A stretch of 64,000 bases of DNA from Adiantum capillus-veneris (GCA_014529385.2 CM043960.1:74617910-74681909); one strand, 5' to 3'; counted from the stretch's first letter, positions 10,321 through 21,335 are shown. The notes: generated by a model from the letters alone, not told the origin. Numbers and translations: made by a program.

Positions 10321-11166
10321 ATTATCAATCCGGAGGGATGAGCTACCCGGCTAGGGCATGGAAACACTCACACGGCTAGTGAGCTAATCGTGGCAACACA
10401 AATGGTTAACTCTACAAGGTGATTTTCTCAGCCTATGGAAGAGCTAAGCCGCAATGAAGGCCTAGGGCAATCTCCATATCCACTTCTCTTCACCTCTAAT
10501 CAACACTAATCCTATCATGCAACACACTAATCGCAAGTACACACACATAGATCTATCGAGCACCACTCCAATCAAACCTACATGCACACACAAGCAAAAG
10601 AGGACAATCACACAAGATTAGAGAGGGATTGACCACTATTTAGTTAAGATCTAGTTAATCTAAGAATCATAGACAATCATAAGAAGTAAGAGAGAGGCAT
10701 AGTGAGAGAGAATGAATCATTGATTAGTGTTAATCAAGTCTCATGAGCAAGGAGAAGCTCAAAGACTCCATAGCCACACACCTCAAGAGCTCTCACCAAA
10801 GAGTGCTCTCAACAATGAGCTTGAGAACCCTAATTTCTTTTACACACTGCCTTATGTACCTAGGGTAAAAATATGCAATGTCCGGTCTCCCAAGGCCTTT
10901 AGAGCTCACCACTTACTAAATCTGCTACCTAGGCACAATAACTAACCTATTCTTTACAGCTTGGAACTCCCATTGAGCCCATAACTCGTTAGAAATATTA
11001 CAATGGCTTGAAATAATTCGGGAATTTACAATACGTGATCATTTTGGAAAAACGTGAAAATTGTGTAACTCCAATCTTTACTACTTCTTTGCATTCATCC
11101 TCGTTGTGCATCCGTACGTCTTCGGTCTTTAGCAACTTCTATTAATTGACGTTGAATCAGTTAACA
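10321..11166 (-). repeat. LTR between tail F and the gag of B
   Basis: Read on the minus strand it starts TGTTAACTGATTC right after a purine tract. It ends near GGATTGATAATT just before the candidate primer site. It has the look of an LTR, about 850 bp, but does not match the B 3' LTR. It is either the 3' LTR of F that B's gag was joined to, or a 5' LTR from a different subfamily. No gene is present in it; short open frames at 10727-10945 are not supported. Confidence 0.65.
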
Positions 11167-11180
11167 TTCCCCCCTTTTGA
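11167..11180 (-). promoter_or_regulatory. Polypurine tract of F
   Basis: On the minus strand TCAAAAGGGGGGAA directly precedes the LTR start TGTTAAC. Confidence 0.7.
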
Positions 11181-12870
11181 TTTTAGTACCTGTCCTCGGG
11201 CACTATTGAAAAGTGTCCGTGGAGGTGAGGGAAGGTTTTGATTGGTTTTTGATGGGCTGATCGTCTTCATTTGTTGTTGGATTTGTTGATGAGGTTCAAT
11301 TTGTTGCAGCATCTTCATTGGTCCGAATATGTCTGATGTGAGAGATGATGTTGCATTTGTCTGTTGTAAATAGCATAATGATGAGGTTTCTGTTTATTTA
11401 TGAAAAGTATATACAAGGGAACTAGAATGATGAGGTTCTAAATTAGGGTCTAATACCTGGATGACCAAAGGGAAAAAACCCAATGGGAAAAAAGTGCCTT
11501 TGGGATATGCGCATTATTGGAGTACTTATTAGCATGGGAAATATTAATAAAGTACTCAAGGGATTATTTACTGATAGATATGGAATTAAAAAGGTAGCAA
11601 ATATGAAAGGGTAGCACGATGAAACATTGGTTTGCCTATTGTATTCCACTCAAGGTGCACAGGTGGAAGCAAAAAAGAGTGTCTAATGCATATGTCCAAT
11701 GATGGGACATCCTATATATGCATACACAAAAATGCATGGGGAACAATATGCTGTGCAAGAATGATTTTGAGGGGTAATTCATAAAGGTGGTGTAGCTATA
11801 AAAGCATATGACATGGCTTTGCAAACTGGCACCCCTTAAAGAATGGTTTTTGTTGACGAGGATATGTGCTCTCATCTTACTGTGCATTGTGCGTGAGTGT
11901 TGGACTCTACGACACTCCACCATTTGTAAGTTAATAGACTTTGACTCTTATGCCCATCTCATCCAACATGAGCAACATGACTTTAGATATGCTCAACTCT
12001 TCTAGCTTGAGTGTAAGCCTAATAACTACGACTCTTAGCACAGAGTTTAATATGACTTGAAGCATTGGGTCTAATGCTTTGCTCATTTTATGGCTCGGCA
12101 GTCTGACTGCCAAAGAGTGTTTTTTGCACCTGGTGACTTGACTTTTACATTCTTGATCTTACTACAAACATTTCTTTAGGTAAAAGTAAGCTTGAATCCT
12201 CAAAAAGAGGATTAGTGAAGGACCAAGTTGGCATTGAAAGTTTCTTTTGCCATACCTGTTTTATCTTCTTTGGATCTGCAATCGCGTTAGTTGGGTTGTC
12301 CTTCTTTGACTGTGAAGACTCCATTATCTGTTTGATTCTCCAATTAGGTGTGTTGATAGGAATCTTTGATGTTGTTGTAGGCCTCTGTTGTCTATCGGCA
12401 TCTGGATTTTGACTAGAAGCATTGGAAGACTTAGGAATCCAAATCTCTTGACCTTTGTATCTCCATTGTTGACTTTGCTTCGTTCTAGATATTGTTGAGT
12501 TCTTGAGATCTTCTTGCAGGTCTGGTGTAGTTGCAGCTGGCTTGTGGTTGACTGGTAGCCAAATCTTTGTATAACGTGTGTAGAATCCTTGTCCAAGAGG
12601 AACATTCTTTGAGATCCGTCTTTTTTTGTATCCTCTTGAGAGTTGTGGTTGACTTTACCATCTTTCAATGTTGCTTTTTTGTATACCTGGTGCTTAGTTA
12701 TCCTAGGACATTGTCGAGGTTGATACCTTGTGGGCCTTCTTTCTTGGGAGGGACTTGAAGTTACTTCATATGCTCTAACCTATAGTTTTGATACCCATAT
12801 CTGTTTGTTACCTTGATAATCCTCCTGTTCCTTTAAGCTCCATTGTGATGCTATCCATCCCATGTGTTTG
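11181..12870 (-). pseudogene. Locus F: W-x-P-K tail of an Athila/Tat-like element
   Basis: No known enzyme domain is seen. Between 12324 and 12860 the minus strand encodes, with breaks, repeated short blocks: TKIWLPV, QQWRYKGQEIWIPKS and PNWRIKQ. The tail of locus E has the same kind of blocks (KQVWMQKDK, QTWIPKK, SIWIPKQKKK, YQWKAKA at 56.2-56.8 kb). The last coding-like text before the purine tract reads MLQQIEPHQQIQQQMK and then LFNSARGQVLKSKGGNVN. The stretch 11440-12200 between them shows nothing recognisable. The upstream side is cut by the plus-strand unit that begins at 12919. Confidence 0.5.
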
Positions 12871-12918
12871 TCTTTTTGTGTTGATTTCTTGTCCTTAATC
12901 CAAACTGTTTCTCTCACA

Positions 12919-12930
12919 TGGTATCATCGC
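12919..12930 (+). promoter_or_regulatory. Primer binding site, tRNA-iMet type
   Basis: TGGTATCATCGC matches the common TGGTATCAGAGC site at 9 or 10 of 12 positions and directly follows a CTCTCACA end. Confidence 0.55.
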
Positions 12931-13052
12931 AGCAGGCCATCCTGGCTACCCTGTGCGGAGCCCCACGTCCAAGTCCTTGCGCAACCCTTGCTGTGGCAAA
13001 GACCCTCCTTGCTGGTTCTCCACACTGCCTTGTGCCCAGCTAGCCATGCCTC

Positions 13053-15044
13053 TTGCACATCACACGCTATGGCGAACATCAAATCCATCGCCCGCACTCC
13101 ATGCTGCCCTGCAAACAGGTCCGCCATGTCTCCTGCGCCACAGTCCCTGCTGTCGCAAGGCAGTGTGCCTCCAACCCCATGGCTCCACGTGGGCTGGCCC
13201 ATTTACTTCCTGGTGCTCATTGCGATGCAGGACGAATCATTGCTGTCCCTCGATATCAGTCAAGTCACCCACTCTCCATCCAAATGGCATGGAGAACCCC
13301 TGTCCCTGACAGCCCTGCTGCAGACAGAGACCCTGCTCCAAACGAGTGTTTCGTTGCAAACGATGACCCTACTGCAAATCCTATAGAAGGAGATGACGCT
13401 GCTCACGACCCCAAGCTAGCAGGCATCGATGCTGCTTCTGCAAACACTCCAGACAGACTAGCCATGAACCGAGCAACCGCCCATCCTTCTAAATTTCACC
13501 TGGCTGCAGACGGAGGTTCCGTCACACCTGTGAATAAACTACTTGCAGCCCATTCTGCTGATGCCACCAGTGCTGCTAAAAGCGTGGCTCCCACCCCTGC
13601 TGCAAAAGAAGCACAACTTCCTGTAGCAGATGACATTGAGGCACAGCCTTCAAATTTCAATGAGGCCACATACTCTGTTGGAGAAGTAGATGTAGATGTA
13701 GCCTTCCCCGCAGTGGACATTCAACCCACCCAGGCCCTACCTTCTTCAGGTGCTGTCCACCCCCCAACAGATGATGCTGATGCAACCCTTATGCCGCGAC
13801 CATTGATGCAACCCCTGCAGCCGAAGATTGTGCTGCCATCAATGCAATTGTGACTGACGTCACTCATGAGGCCAAGATAGCTGTCAGCCTTGCTGCTGTA
13901 GTAGTTGTTGTTGCACCACGTGCAGACGAGCCCTCTGTGGTGGGTGCTACTGCCACCTCTCTAGAATTAACAACTCCTGCAACCAAGAAGGATGCCCTTG
14001 CTGCTACAATTGCTCCTGATGTAACCATCATATCAGCCAAAGCTGATATCGCAAAGTCCGCTGCCATCACATCTGATGGCACTCATGCCGTTGCCCACAC
14101 TGGTGCATCCCTCCAACCCGCAACCACTCACCCTCCAACTGAAGATGCTGATGGTAATAAGGCCATCATTGAGTCCTTCCTTGGGAACCAACCTCCTACA
14201 GATCAAGTTGTGGTTCAATCCACAGCCTACAAACCTCTTCGTGCTGCATCTAATGCATGCAATGTTCCTGCTTCAAACAGTTCAGACAGGCGTGCCAGTG
14301 CCTCAAAAACAACCCTCTTGGACATAATAAGAAGAGTGACACATCCTTTCAACCTGGACATATCTACTTGTTATGAAGTTGTTTCCGTTCACCAAGGCAA
14401 CCAAACCCCATGCCAATCTTATGGCACCCAACCCCACATGAATGGTGAACCTCCAAGCAACATCTCCATACTACTTACTCCTACACTTGACTGCCAAGAG
14501 TCTTCCCCTTCTTTACTCCACACCTCGACATTCGTCTCCGATCTGTCCTTGAAGAATCCCTTTTTGGATGTGTCATGGAGTGACTCTCACAACATGTCAA
14601 ATCGCTGAGATGCTTCCTGTCTTGCAACAGTTCTCCCAAACATCCAACCAATCATACCATTACCCAGAACCGTGGCTCTCTACTTCTCTCAACCTTGGTG
14701 GATGCTTTGTCGCAAAAACAACAACACATGAGCCAATTCCTCATCTTCATGAGCTCTCAACCTTTCTTATCAAGATCGTCTCATGTTTCTACCTGCAAAT
14801 GCATATCAACCTCCACTTGGTGGCCAGCTGCTTCAAAACACTTGAAGACGCAACCTTGACATCAACTCCAAATCTCAAAGCTACAGTTATGCTTTCATTT
14901 TTCTTGAGGGGGCAAACGTGTGGTATTCAAGCTCTTGAAAGCATACATGTCATGGACCACATACAGTTTTTCAAAGATCGTACAAAGCGAAGATCTGAGC
15001 TGAAGATCCGACTGCTTATGAAGGCAACCATCTACCCTGGATGA
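13053..15044 (+). pseudogene. Ala-rich open frames of unknown function inside G
   Basis: Frames 13053-13853 (266 codons) and 13850-14608 (252 codons) become one if a single frame change near 13795 is allowed. They are followed in another frame by 14568-15044. The protein is low-complexity: Ala, Thr, Pro, Asp and Val dominate (AADGGSVTPV, SAAKSVAPTPAAKEAQ, AVVVVVAPRADEP). No zinc knuckle, protease, RT or integrase motif is seen, and no transmembrane or signal segment is convincing. It could be element-borne filler, a captured and degraded gene, or a diverged gag. I do not recognise it. Confidence 0.35.
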
Positions 15045-15184
15045 TTCAATTTCCAGCCTCGTCATGATTTCAATTTATGAAGGTTGCATAAGCATGATCA
15101 TTGTACAATCCAAAGCATGTAGATTGAATCTCACACTTTTTACACATGCATGCCTCTGTATGGACGATGTGTCTTACGGGGGCG

Positions 15185-15416
15185 TGTGGGAAATAATAAT
15201 CCACATCACCAGTACATAGTCATCATCCTAGTAGGCACAACGGCCCGCATCCCAAGATATCTCGCGGCTTCGTAACGCCCTTGTAACTACCATGCAAACT
15301 GTATATAACTGCAACACCTCGTAATCAATCGATCTCATTCTGGCCTATCGCCTTCTTGGGTGCCTCGGGCTTAAGAGCCTCCTTCTCTCTCTCTCTCTCT
15401 CTCCCTTTCTCTCACA
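15185..15416 (+). repeat. Short LTR-like block of G
   Basis: It starts TGTGGGAAAT after a G-rich tract and contains a TATA-like GTATATAACTG at 15301. A CT microsatellite runs from 15383 to 15402, and the block ends TTTCTCTCACA. The size, about 230 bp, is small for an LTR. Confidence 0.5.
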
Positions 15417-16790
15417 GGGGCGACAACAGAGAGAAGCTGCTCATTGGAGCAGAGAGGGAGTTACACCAAGGAGAAGGGGGGCGCTGGTCAGGAGGACTGA
15501 GAAAAGGAGAGCAGGTGGGGATGGCTAGTAGATTACGAGGAGCACGTTGAAGGAGTTTAACGCCATCAAGGGAGTCGAAGGAGCTGAAGGCCGCCAGATC
15601 GACAGGAAGAGAGAGGGCCGAGAAGCTCTGGAACAGCTCGAAGGGGGGCCTACTGTGAGGAGGCGCCATTGTAAAAGAGTTCAAAGTTGGGCCCAGGTCA
15701 AGAGGGAGGCAACCAAAGGGCGCTACAGGAGCACAGGCCGAGGTTCAAACAGAGAAGGGTCTGGCCAAGTACAGCTCTGGAGGAGCGCCATACAAAGGAT
15801 AGAGAGAGTTGAGAGGCTTGAGAGTATCGGCCTACAACAAGGGCGTGAGAAGGGTGGGCTCTAAGAGTCCTACAGGGGAGCGAAAGCGAGAGAATTAGGG
15901 ATCAGGGCGGGTCTTGATCATAGTCTTCGACTGGTTATCAAGTCCATCAGGAGGTGTAGCTCGTTGAGGTTGCCATGGGCAACCTGGTCACCATTTTGAG
16001 GGGAAAGGGCGATTTATGTGTTAGCAACCAAGTCAAGTGGAGTCTCAGAGCAAGCACGCGGCAACAAAGAGAAGGCTGCCATGCTCAGTAAAGGTGAAGG
16101 GAGCCCGAGCTCAAGCAGGGAGGAGCGAGAAAAAAGAGGAGCGCTACAGGGCAGTTTTTTTCTAAGGTTGCGGCCCGAAAGTAGTCAAAAACTGAGGAGG
16201 GTCGACTGCTGAGACAAAGAGAGAGGAGCAGGGCTGTATGCAAGGCCGAAACTAGGAAGTTGAAGGGAGAGCTCCAAAGCAAGCTCACGGGACACGGAAG
16301 GGGAGGCTATCATCTCGAGCTCCCGATGCCGGCTACATAGAGGAGGCACGCCATTCAGAAAAGAAGAGAGGGCTGTAGGGAGGGCGTTCAGAGTCGAAGC
16401 AGAAAGAGAGGGATCAGGTGAGTGCTCCAAGCTTGGAGTGGCCAAAATAGCTGAAAAGTAAGGTGGCTTGCAATCCTCTTGAGAGTGAAACAGCTTATAT
16501 AAAGAGCGTCCCACTGCAGTGTCCGTGGAGACCTGGAATCGATATGCTTTGGGTCCTAGTACCAATGTTGTTTTGTATAAAGCTTGAGCATGAGGTCCAT
16601 TGAGGTTTGCAGCCTGTGGGTGTGTTCTGTGTGTGTGTGTGTGTGTGTGTGTGAGTGAGAGAGAGAGAGAGAGAGTCCCATCTATGTGTACTCTAGAGTG
16701 AGAGCTCTTTTTCTGGAGGGGTTTCTTCTCAAATAGTTGGCCAATGTGTGCATTTGAGCTACAAGAAAGAGTGTGAGTGTTGTGTCTGGG
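15417..16790. other. Unassigned GC-rich stretch with a minus-strand TATA box
   Basis: No conserved domain is seen on either strand. Open frames (15547-15864 plus; 16185-16895 minus) are Arg/Glu/Gly-rich or Ser/Leu-rich and look compositional. On the minus strand CTCTTTATATAAGCTG near 16500 is a good TATA box. A GT/GA microsatellite lies at 16627-16675. The block separates the coiled-coil start of locus C (about 16.8 kb) from G, so it is probably a further LTR inserted into C. Its ends could not be fixed. Confidence 0.4.
16627..16675. repeat. (GT)n(GA)n microsatellite
   Basis: A GT run followed directly by a GA run. Confidence 0.95.
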
Positions 16791-16799
16791 TGTGTTTGC

Positions 16800-17459
16800 C
16801 CCGGCCCCATCAGCGTCAATCACCATCTCGAGCTCTTTAGCCTTTGTGTTGCGGCTAAGTGCTGTTGATCGGAGTCTCTCCATCATATCTTGCATCTATC
16901 TTGCATATTCGTTTACTTGCAATATGACCTTGTTATTTGACTGCCAATCCTCCTGTCTTGTCAAATGAGTGGATGTGCTTGCAACCTCTTGTGTGTCCTT
17001 CTGCTGTGTCGTGGTCGCTGGTTCTTCTTGTGTGGAGGTAGAGGGTCGGTCTTCTTCTTTGTCATCCTGAGGCCTTGTGGATGCCTCAACTGTTTCTTGT
17101 TTTGTGGAAGTAGAAGGTGTTGGCTCATACTGTGCAGTCTCTTCAGGTGCAGGGCTCACTTCCTTTTTCGGCTCAGGTTCTTTCTGTTCTTGTTGCTCTT
17201 GTGTAGCAGTGGCCTCTTGTGTAGTGGTAGCCTCTTGTTCTGGCTCTGCTTATTTATCTTTTTCTTTCTCTTGTTGGTCCGTCTTTTGTGCAGATTCTGT
17301 TTCTTTGGTGGACTCAGATTCTTTGGCTCTTTCTTTCTCAGGTTCAGCTTCTTTAATTGGCTCTTTTGCGGTGTCCCTCTTTACAAGTGATGGTGATGGG
17401 CTTGGCATAGGATGGTCCTGTTGTTTTTTTAGGCGGTGAGGTGGGTCTGGGAGACTCAT
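16800..17459 (-). pseudogene. Second coding unit, charged linker and coiled-coil start (C)
   Basis: Adjacent minus-strand frames 17459-17250 and 17159-16896 encode a Glu/Lys/Thr/Ser-rich linker (KEPIKEAEPEKERAKESEST, PSTSTKQETVEASTRPQDDK). It runs into a helix-forming segment (QDMMERLRSTALSRNTKAKE, 16895 onward). Sequence continuity is then lost at about 16.79 kb. Locus E has the same order, a charged Pro/Glu-rich linker followed by a coiled coil, at 51654-52424 and 50141-50694. No catalytic motif is seen. Confidence 0.5.
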
Positions 17460-18752
17460 AGCTTTGTTCTTGGGCTTCTTCCCTTGCCGTTTCTTCAGTT
17501 CGTCTCTGTTCCTCTATCTCTTTGGCTTTTCTAGCCGCTTCTTTGGCTTCTTTCAGCTTGAGGGATTTAGTTTCTTGGTACATTTTCTCCAAAGTTTCTG
17601 TCGGATCTTCAGCCTCTTTTCTTGTCTGATGCTTCGTTCTTGGGCCTTTAAGTCCGCTCGACACCCATTTCTCTAGGTCCTTCCCTTGTGCTTGTCGACT
17701 CGGCTGATAGGCGTGTTTTACTCTTTCGAAGCGAGCTTGTTTGTGCGCGGTCTCTTCTTGGTGGGTTGCCATAGCTTTTCTCTTCATTTCTTCTCTTCTC
17801 GCTCTCTTCTCCTCGTTATCAGAGCTCTCGCTGTTGTGCCTTTCTGGCAAGCTTTCAGCTGATTCTTCATCGGATTTATAAGATTTCTTTCCTGACCTTG
17901 TAGCTCTCGGAGACGATTGTGCTGCCAATATCCATGTATTTTGGTCAGGGGTAGGTGGTAGATTGTTGGCCATGCTGATGGCATGGTATGCTATCCTCGT
18001 CAAGACTTATGGCACCTCCAAGTAAGTGATTTTTCCTTCTTTCTTGGTGCCCTTCAAGGTGGTCAGGACATATTGAGCGTGGTCCACTGGTTGCCTGGTT
18101 GTTGACTTTAGAAATTGGGTAAATGTGGTGGCAACTGAGTGATTTGGCGTAGTGTACCTTGGTGGCCTTTTTGCCAAAAAATGGAAGTGCTGATGGTATA
18201 ATCTGGCTAGCTCTTCCACCTGTTTGTGAATCAAATCTGCAAAGGTAGCCACGACGGTCTCCTTGGTGAAGGTGCCTGTCATTTTTCTGTCCCTTGCTCT
18301 CATGGTCATTCCTTTGTGGGTAGTTTGAGTGGCTCTGCCACTATATCTTTGGTTATGACCACTTCGACCTTGTTTCCCTAAGTGTCAGATATTTGTGTGG
18401 TTCCATCTTCTTTTATTGTGGATAAAAGCTCGTAAGCTTTCTGAAAATTCACTCTGCAAGGCTCCTGTTCATAAAAGTCTCTGAGTTCAAGCCTGCGGTT
18501 GGCTTCTTTGGTCTTTGGCTTCGCGGCAACATCATATACTTCTTTGGGTAAGAGTTGCAACTCCACTTGATGCCCCTCTTCACTCTTGAATCTGCCGGTG
18601 AAGACTGTAGTATGATGCTCGTCTAGCTGTTCTTTGGAGAGGTATGAGGCCTTGGCTGCTTTGACTGAATTGGGGTCTAGTTGATATGCGGGCAGTTCTT
18701 GCAACTTTTCCTTTTGGTTGAGCTTTTTCTTGGCCCTCTTTGCTGCTTGCAT
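17353..18752 (-). pseudogene. Second coding unit, N-terminal domain (C)
   Basis: Three minus-strand frames (18752-18378, 18309-18007, 18003-17353) form one broken protein. Blocks shared in order with locus E (52566-53189) are: YELLSTIKEDGTTQISDT against WEFVTTIKEDGVARVTNL; GNKVEVVITKDIVAEPLKL against GRPKIEIIIIEQVVADAL; and LYHQHFHFLAKRPPRYTTP against LYSQYFHMCTNRPQKYRMP, followed by VATTFTQFL against IATIFTWAM. This defines a conserved domain of roughly 200 residues that I cannot name. It then becomes Lys/Glu-rich. It sits downstream of pol and of its own palindrome-bearing leader. Stops at 18377 and 18006 make this copy a pseudogene. Confidence 0.65.
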
Positions 18753-20190
18753 GGCTCTTGTTCAGTGAATAGAGTGCAAAGTTAGCAGATTTGTCAGAAT
18801 TTTCTCTGAAATGTCCTTTAGGCTAAAATGTTGACAATTTTGGTCCAATTTGCTTCAAATCATTTTCTGAACAAGCATAGATGCATAAAAACATGCAAGG
18901 AACAAAACTGTTAAGTCAAAACAAATTTTTGCAACCAAAGTAAATAATCACGATTATTTACAAATGAGCAAATTTTTCAGCTTTTTACAAACTTGGCATC
19001 ATAGGCTTGAAGTATATACCAAATACATACTTTGAGTGAAATATGGGCTCAATTGGATGGATAGGGTGAAAATGGTACCAGATTTTGGCTTTAGGTCTTT
19101 GAAACAATAGATATAAAGGAAATTTGAGATTTTGAGATCCAAATTGATTCAAACTTGGCTAGTGGGCTTAACACATCATGTACTTTGGATGTATGATGGA
19201 AAAATATCAAAACTCCCCAATTTTGGCTAGAAAGTAAATAATCGCGATTATTAACTTTTCTACCAAAATCATCAATTTTGTGGTACAATTTGGTTCTAAG
19301 CATTGTATAGACCCTGTGTATGAGATATGAGGTGTTTTGGATCAAGAATTGTTGTCCATAACCCAAAAATTGACCTGCAAAGATCTTTTTGCGCTTTTTG
19401 GTAATTTTCCAAGTTATAGGTGGTCATTTTGGTTCATACTTGATTTTTGGCATGTATTAGGTGTGTACACATGATAGGTGGGGTGATGTGACAATTTCCA
19501 AGCAAAAATGATGCAAAAGTAAATAATCATGATTATTTACAACAATGAAAAATTCTTTGCAAAACTTACAACTTTTGACCTAGACATATTCTATACACCT
19601 AAAACAAGTCCTAAATTGAATTGGGTCAAGTTGGTCATGCCACCATCACTTTGTGCTTTGTCGACTCTGAAATTACCATTTCTTGTGACTACACTGCCTG
19701 TTGGGTTGGTCGGTCAACTTCTAGGTTTTGGACTTGTCCGCAACATAGTCGTGAAGCAACTTGTCCAATTCTAGCTCATTTGGAGTCAGTTTGAACCTGT
19801 ATGTCGAATTTGACGCTTTGTAGCTTTCAAGCCATTTTCTGCTTTTTAAGGGCTTTTCTTGATTGATTTCACCAAATCAATCATATACATTGTATATGAA
19901 CCTCATAGGCAAGCCATATATGGAGTCAGATCGGAATTCTGGCATTTGCCAAAAACCTAGCTTTTCTACTGGGGACCACATCGACCCCTGCTGAATGGTC
20001 AAATGATGATATAGAAAGGTTCTATTATGTTAGGGCATGCTATGATTCAAATCCCACATGATTTGTCAAGCTGGCAGGCCGCTATGGTCAATTTTTGGTC
20101 GTAGGTCTTCGTGCACTGCTCGATTTCTAGGGTTTTTTCTAGGGCTTTAGACTAGCTACCGGACACACAAAATTGATCATTAACGAGTAA
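18753..20190 (-). promoter_or_regulatory. Second-unit leader of C with spaced palindromes
   Basis: No coding signal. Three 22-bp palindromes with GTAAATAATC-type arms lie at 18940-18961, 19234-19255 and 19519-19540, spaced 294 and 285 bases. The third is perfect. The sequence between them is a diverged tandem repeat, with recurrent motifs such as ATTTTGG and CATACTTG. An inverted repeat GATTGATTT/AAATCAATC lies near 19860. A splice-donor-like GGGTAAGTTC occurs on the minus strand near 20190. Open frames here, such as 19529-19774, are not supported. Confidence 0.7.
18940..19540. repeat. Palindrome array, second unit of C
   Basis: Three copies of a 22-bp palindrome with arms GTAAATAATC and GATTATTTAC (one arm variant GATTATTAAC). 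Centres are AC, GC and AT. They carry the same core as the array at 29424-30301 in the gag leader of the same element. Confidence 0.9.
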
Positions 20191-20768
20191 AGAACTTACC
20201 CCTCATATCTCGTGAGAGACGGTGCTGAAAACGGTCAACTGTGGGCCCCGAAAAAGTCGCATGAAAGAGGTCGAAATATCTCTCTGCAAAGGCTGCAAGT
20301 GGAAATGAAGTGGTTTTAACCTACCTTGGATATCTATACTTGGACTTCCTGAACCAATTTTCCCTAGATTCTCCCGTTAGTCCTACTAGGCCATGAAATC
20401 TATGTTAGACTCAAAAATTTTCCTGATTGGATTCGTGTAGCTCATTATGCAAGAATTTTGCAAAAGTAGGCCTAGCCACCTAATTTAAGCTTCTGCTTCC
20501 ATCTTCTGATTTCATTGAAATTAAGAAAATCCATTGAAAAACACAGCTTTATTGTTTTTTGTTGGATTTTTCTATTTTAAAGCCTCATTACTAAGAAAAA
20601 TGATAAAAAATATCCAAAAAAGGACTCCTTTTGATGATTTTCTGATAGTATATACACTATTCACTCATCGAGACGATCTTATCAATGAACTTTTCCTTGA
20701 TGATGAATTATAAGGGCATTATTAGGTAATTTTGCAAAAAATCTCATGTTAACATCGAAATTTTTCCT
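20191..20768 (-). promoter_or_regulatory. Internal LTR-like or promoter region of C
   Basis: On the minus strand this starts TGTTAACATGAG directly after a purine tract but does not match the C LTR (TGTTAGCAG). It shares weak collinear similarity with 55.2-55.95 kb of locus E, for example AATCAGGAAAATTTTTGAG against AATCAAGAAATTTTTGAG. A weak TATA-like GTGTATATAC lies near 20650. It could be an internal promoter for the second unit or a remnant LTR of a partner element. Confidence 0.45.
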
Positions 20769-20790
20769 TCCTCTTCAAACATTGCCCTTA
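20769..20790 (-). promoter_or_regulatory. Internal polypurine tract of C
   Basis: AGAGGAAGGAAAAA on the minus strand lies just before TGTTAAC. Locus E has a purine tract at the matching place (about 55984-56000). Confidence 0.5.
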
Positions 20791-20802
20791 ATTACTTAGT
20801 AC

Positions 20803-21335
20803 TTAGTGCCCTTCCACCTCTCCTAAATGGCACACTCCGGGACGACTGTGTGCATGGGTGGAACAATTGTGTCTACAGATAGCCATGGTTGGCTCTACCA
20901 TGCTATGAAGATCAATGCAATTCAAACCAATATGCTGTGCCAGAGCTGGGTCTTGAGTAAGTAACTCAAGGGTTTCTGATGTTGAGGTTTGTTGCTGATG
21001 TCTTCCAAAGAGAAAATCTTGTAGCTTGTGTGCTCTCTGTTTGATTGTACCATCAGGATGGTTTAGCACATTGATTGCTTGAGCTGTTGGTAGCACTTTT
21101 AACTGTTGTCAAGCTTTTTATCGCCATTGGTAGCTTGGTCTGCTTGGTGCTGTATTGTGTGGTGGAGTATTTTGAGAGTTAACTCACCATTGCTTGATTG
21201 GTTTTACAGTTTGTGGAGAAGATAAGTGCTCATTTTTCTTTCAAACCATTTTTATGTTAGGGTCCTTTCTCGGAGATGCTCGTCTCTGTGTTTTAACCCT
21301 TGGAACCTTCTTATGTTTTGTTGGTGAAGTTATTT
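20803..21335 (-). pseudogene. Post-integrase tail (C)
   Basis: The frame 21096-20803 (LPTAQAINVLNHPDGTIKQR, HKLQDFLFGRHQQQ) ends just before the internal purine tract. Upstream, in the same strand with stops, is a basic stretch (KVPRVKTQRRASPRKDPNIK) and PSYQWR. The last resembles TSYQWKAKA in the tail of locus E. Its left edge joins directly to ALAK of the integrase at 21335, so the integrase core and the second protease seen in E are deleted here. The function of the tail is unknown. Confidence 0.5.

Larger units (their letters stand above)
12919..15416 (+). mobile_element. Locus G: non-autonomous LTR unit
   Basis: A tRNA-iMet-type primer site (TGGTATCATCGC, 12919-12930) follows the LTR-like end TTTCTCTCACA. 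The right end has a G-rich tract and an LTR-like block 15185-15416 that starts TGTGGGAAATAATAAT and also ends TTTCTCTCACA. Between them lies Ala-rich coding-like sequence with no gag or pol motif. The rest of a 5' LTR is not seen, so the left end is truncated or replaced. This fits a LARD-like non-autonomous element, but the assignment is tentative. Confidence 0.45.

Noticed and set aside
13053-14608. A normal cellular gene
   Set aside because: Low-complexity Ala/Thr/Pro composition, no domain, frame change in the middle, and a position between a primer site and an LTR-like end.
15547-16212. Arg/Glu/Gly-rich proteins on the plus strand
   Set aside because: Compositional frames in purine-rich sequence; no conservation, and a minus-strand TATA box suggests an LTR instead.
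16800-18752. Second coding unit as a separate non-autonomous LTR element inserted next to pol
   Set aside because: The same order occurs at two loci (C and E), and no copy of either element's own LTR stands between pol and the second unit. Kept as the main alternative, not excluded.
18940-19540. Regularly spaced palindromes as a CRISPR array
   Set aside because: The context is eukaryotic, there are no cas genes, the spacing of about 285 bp is far too long, and the intervening sequence is itself a diverged repeat.
19529-19774. An 81-codon gene in the leader of C
   Set aside because: It overlaps a leader palindrome and shows no motif; the region is a diverged non-coding tandem repeat.
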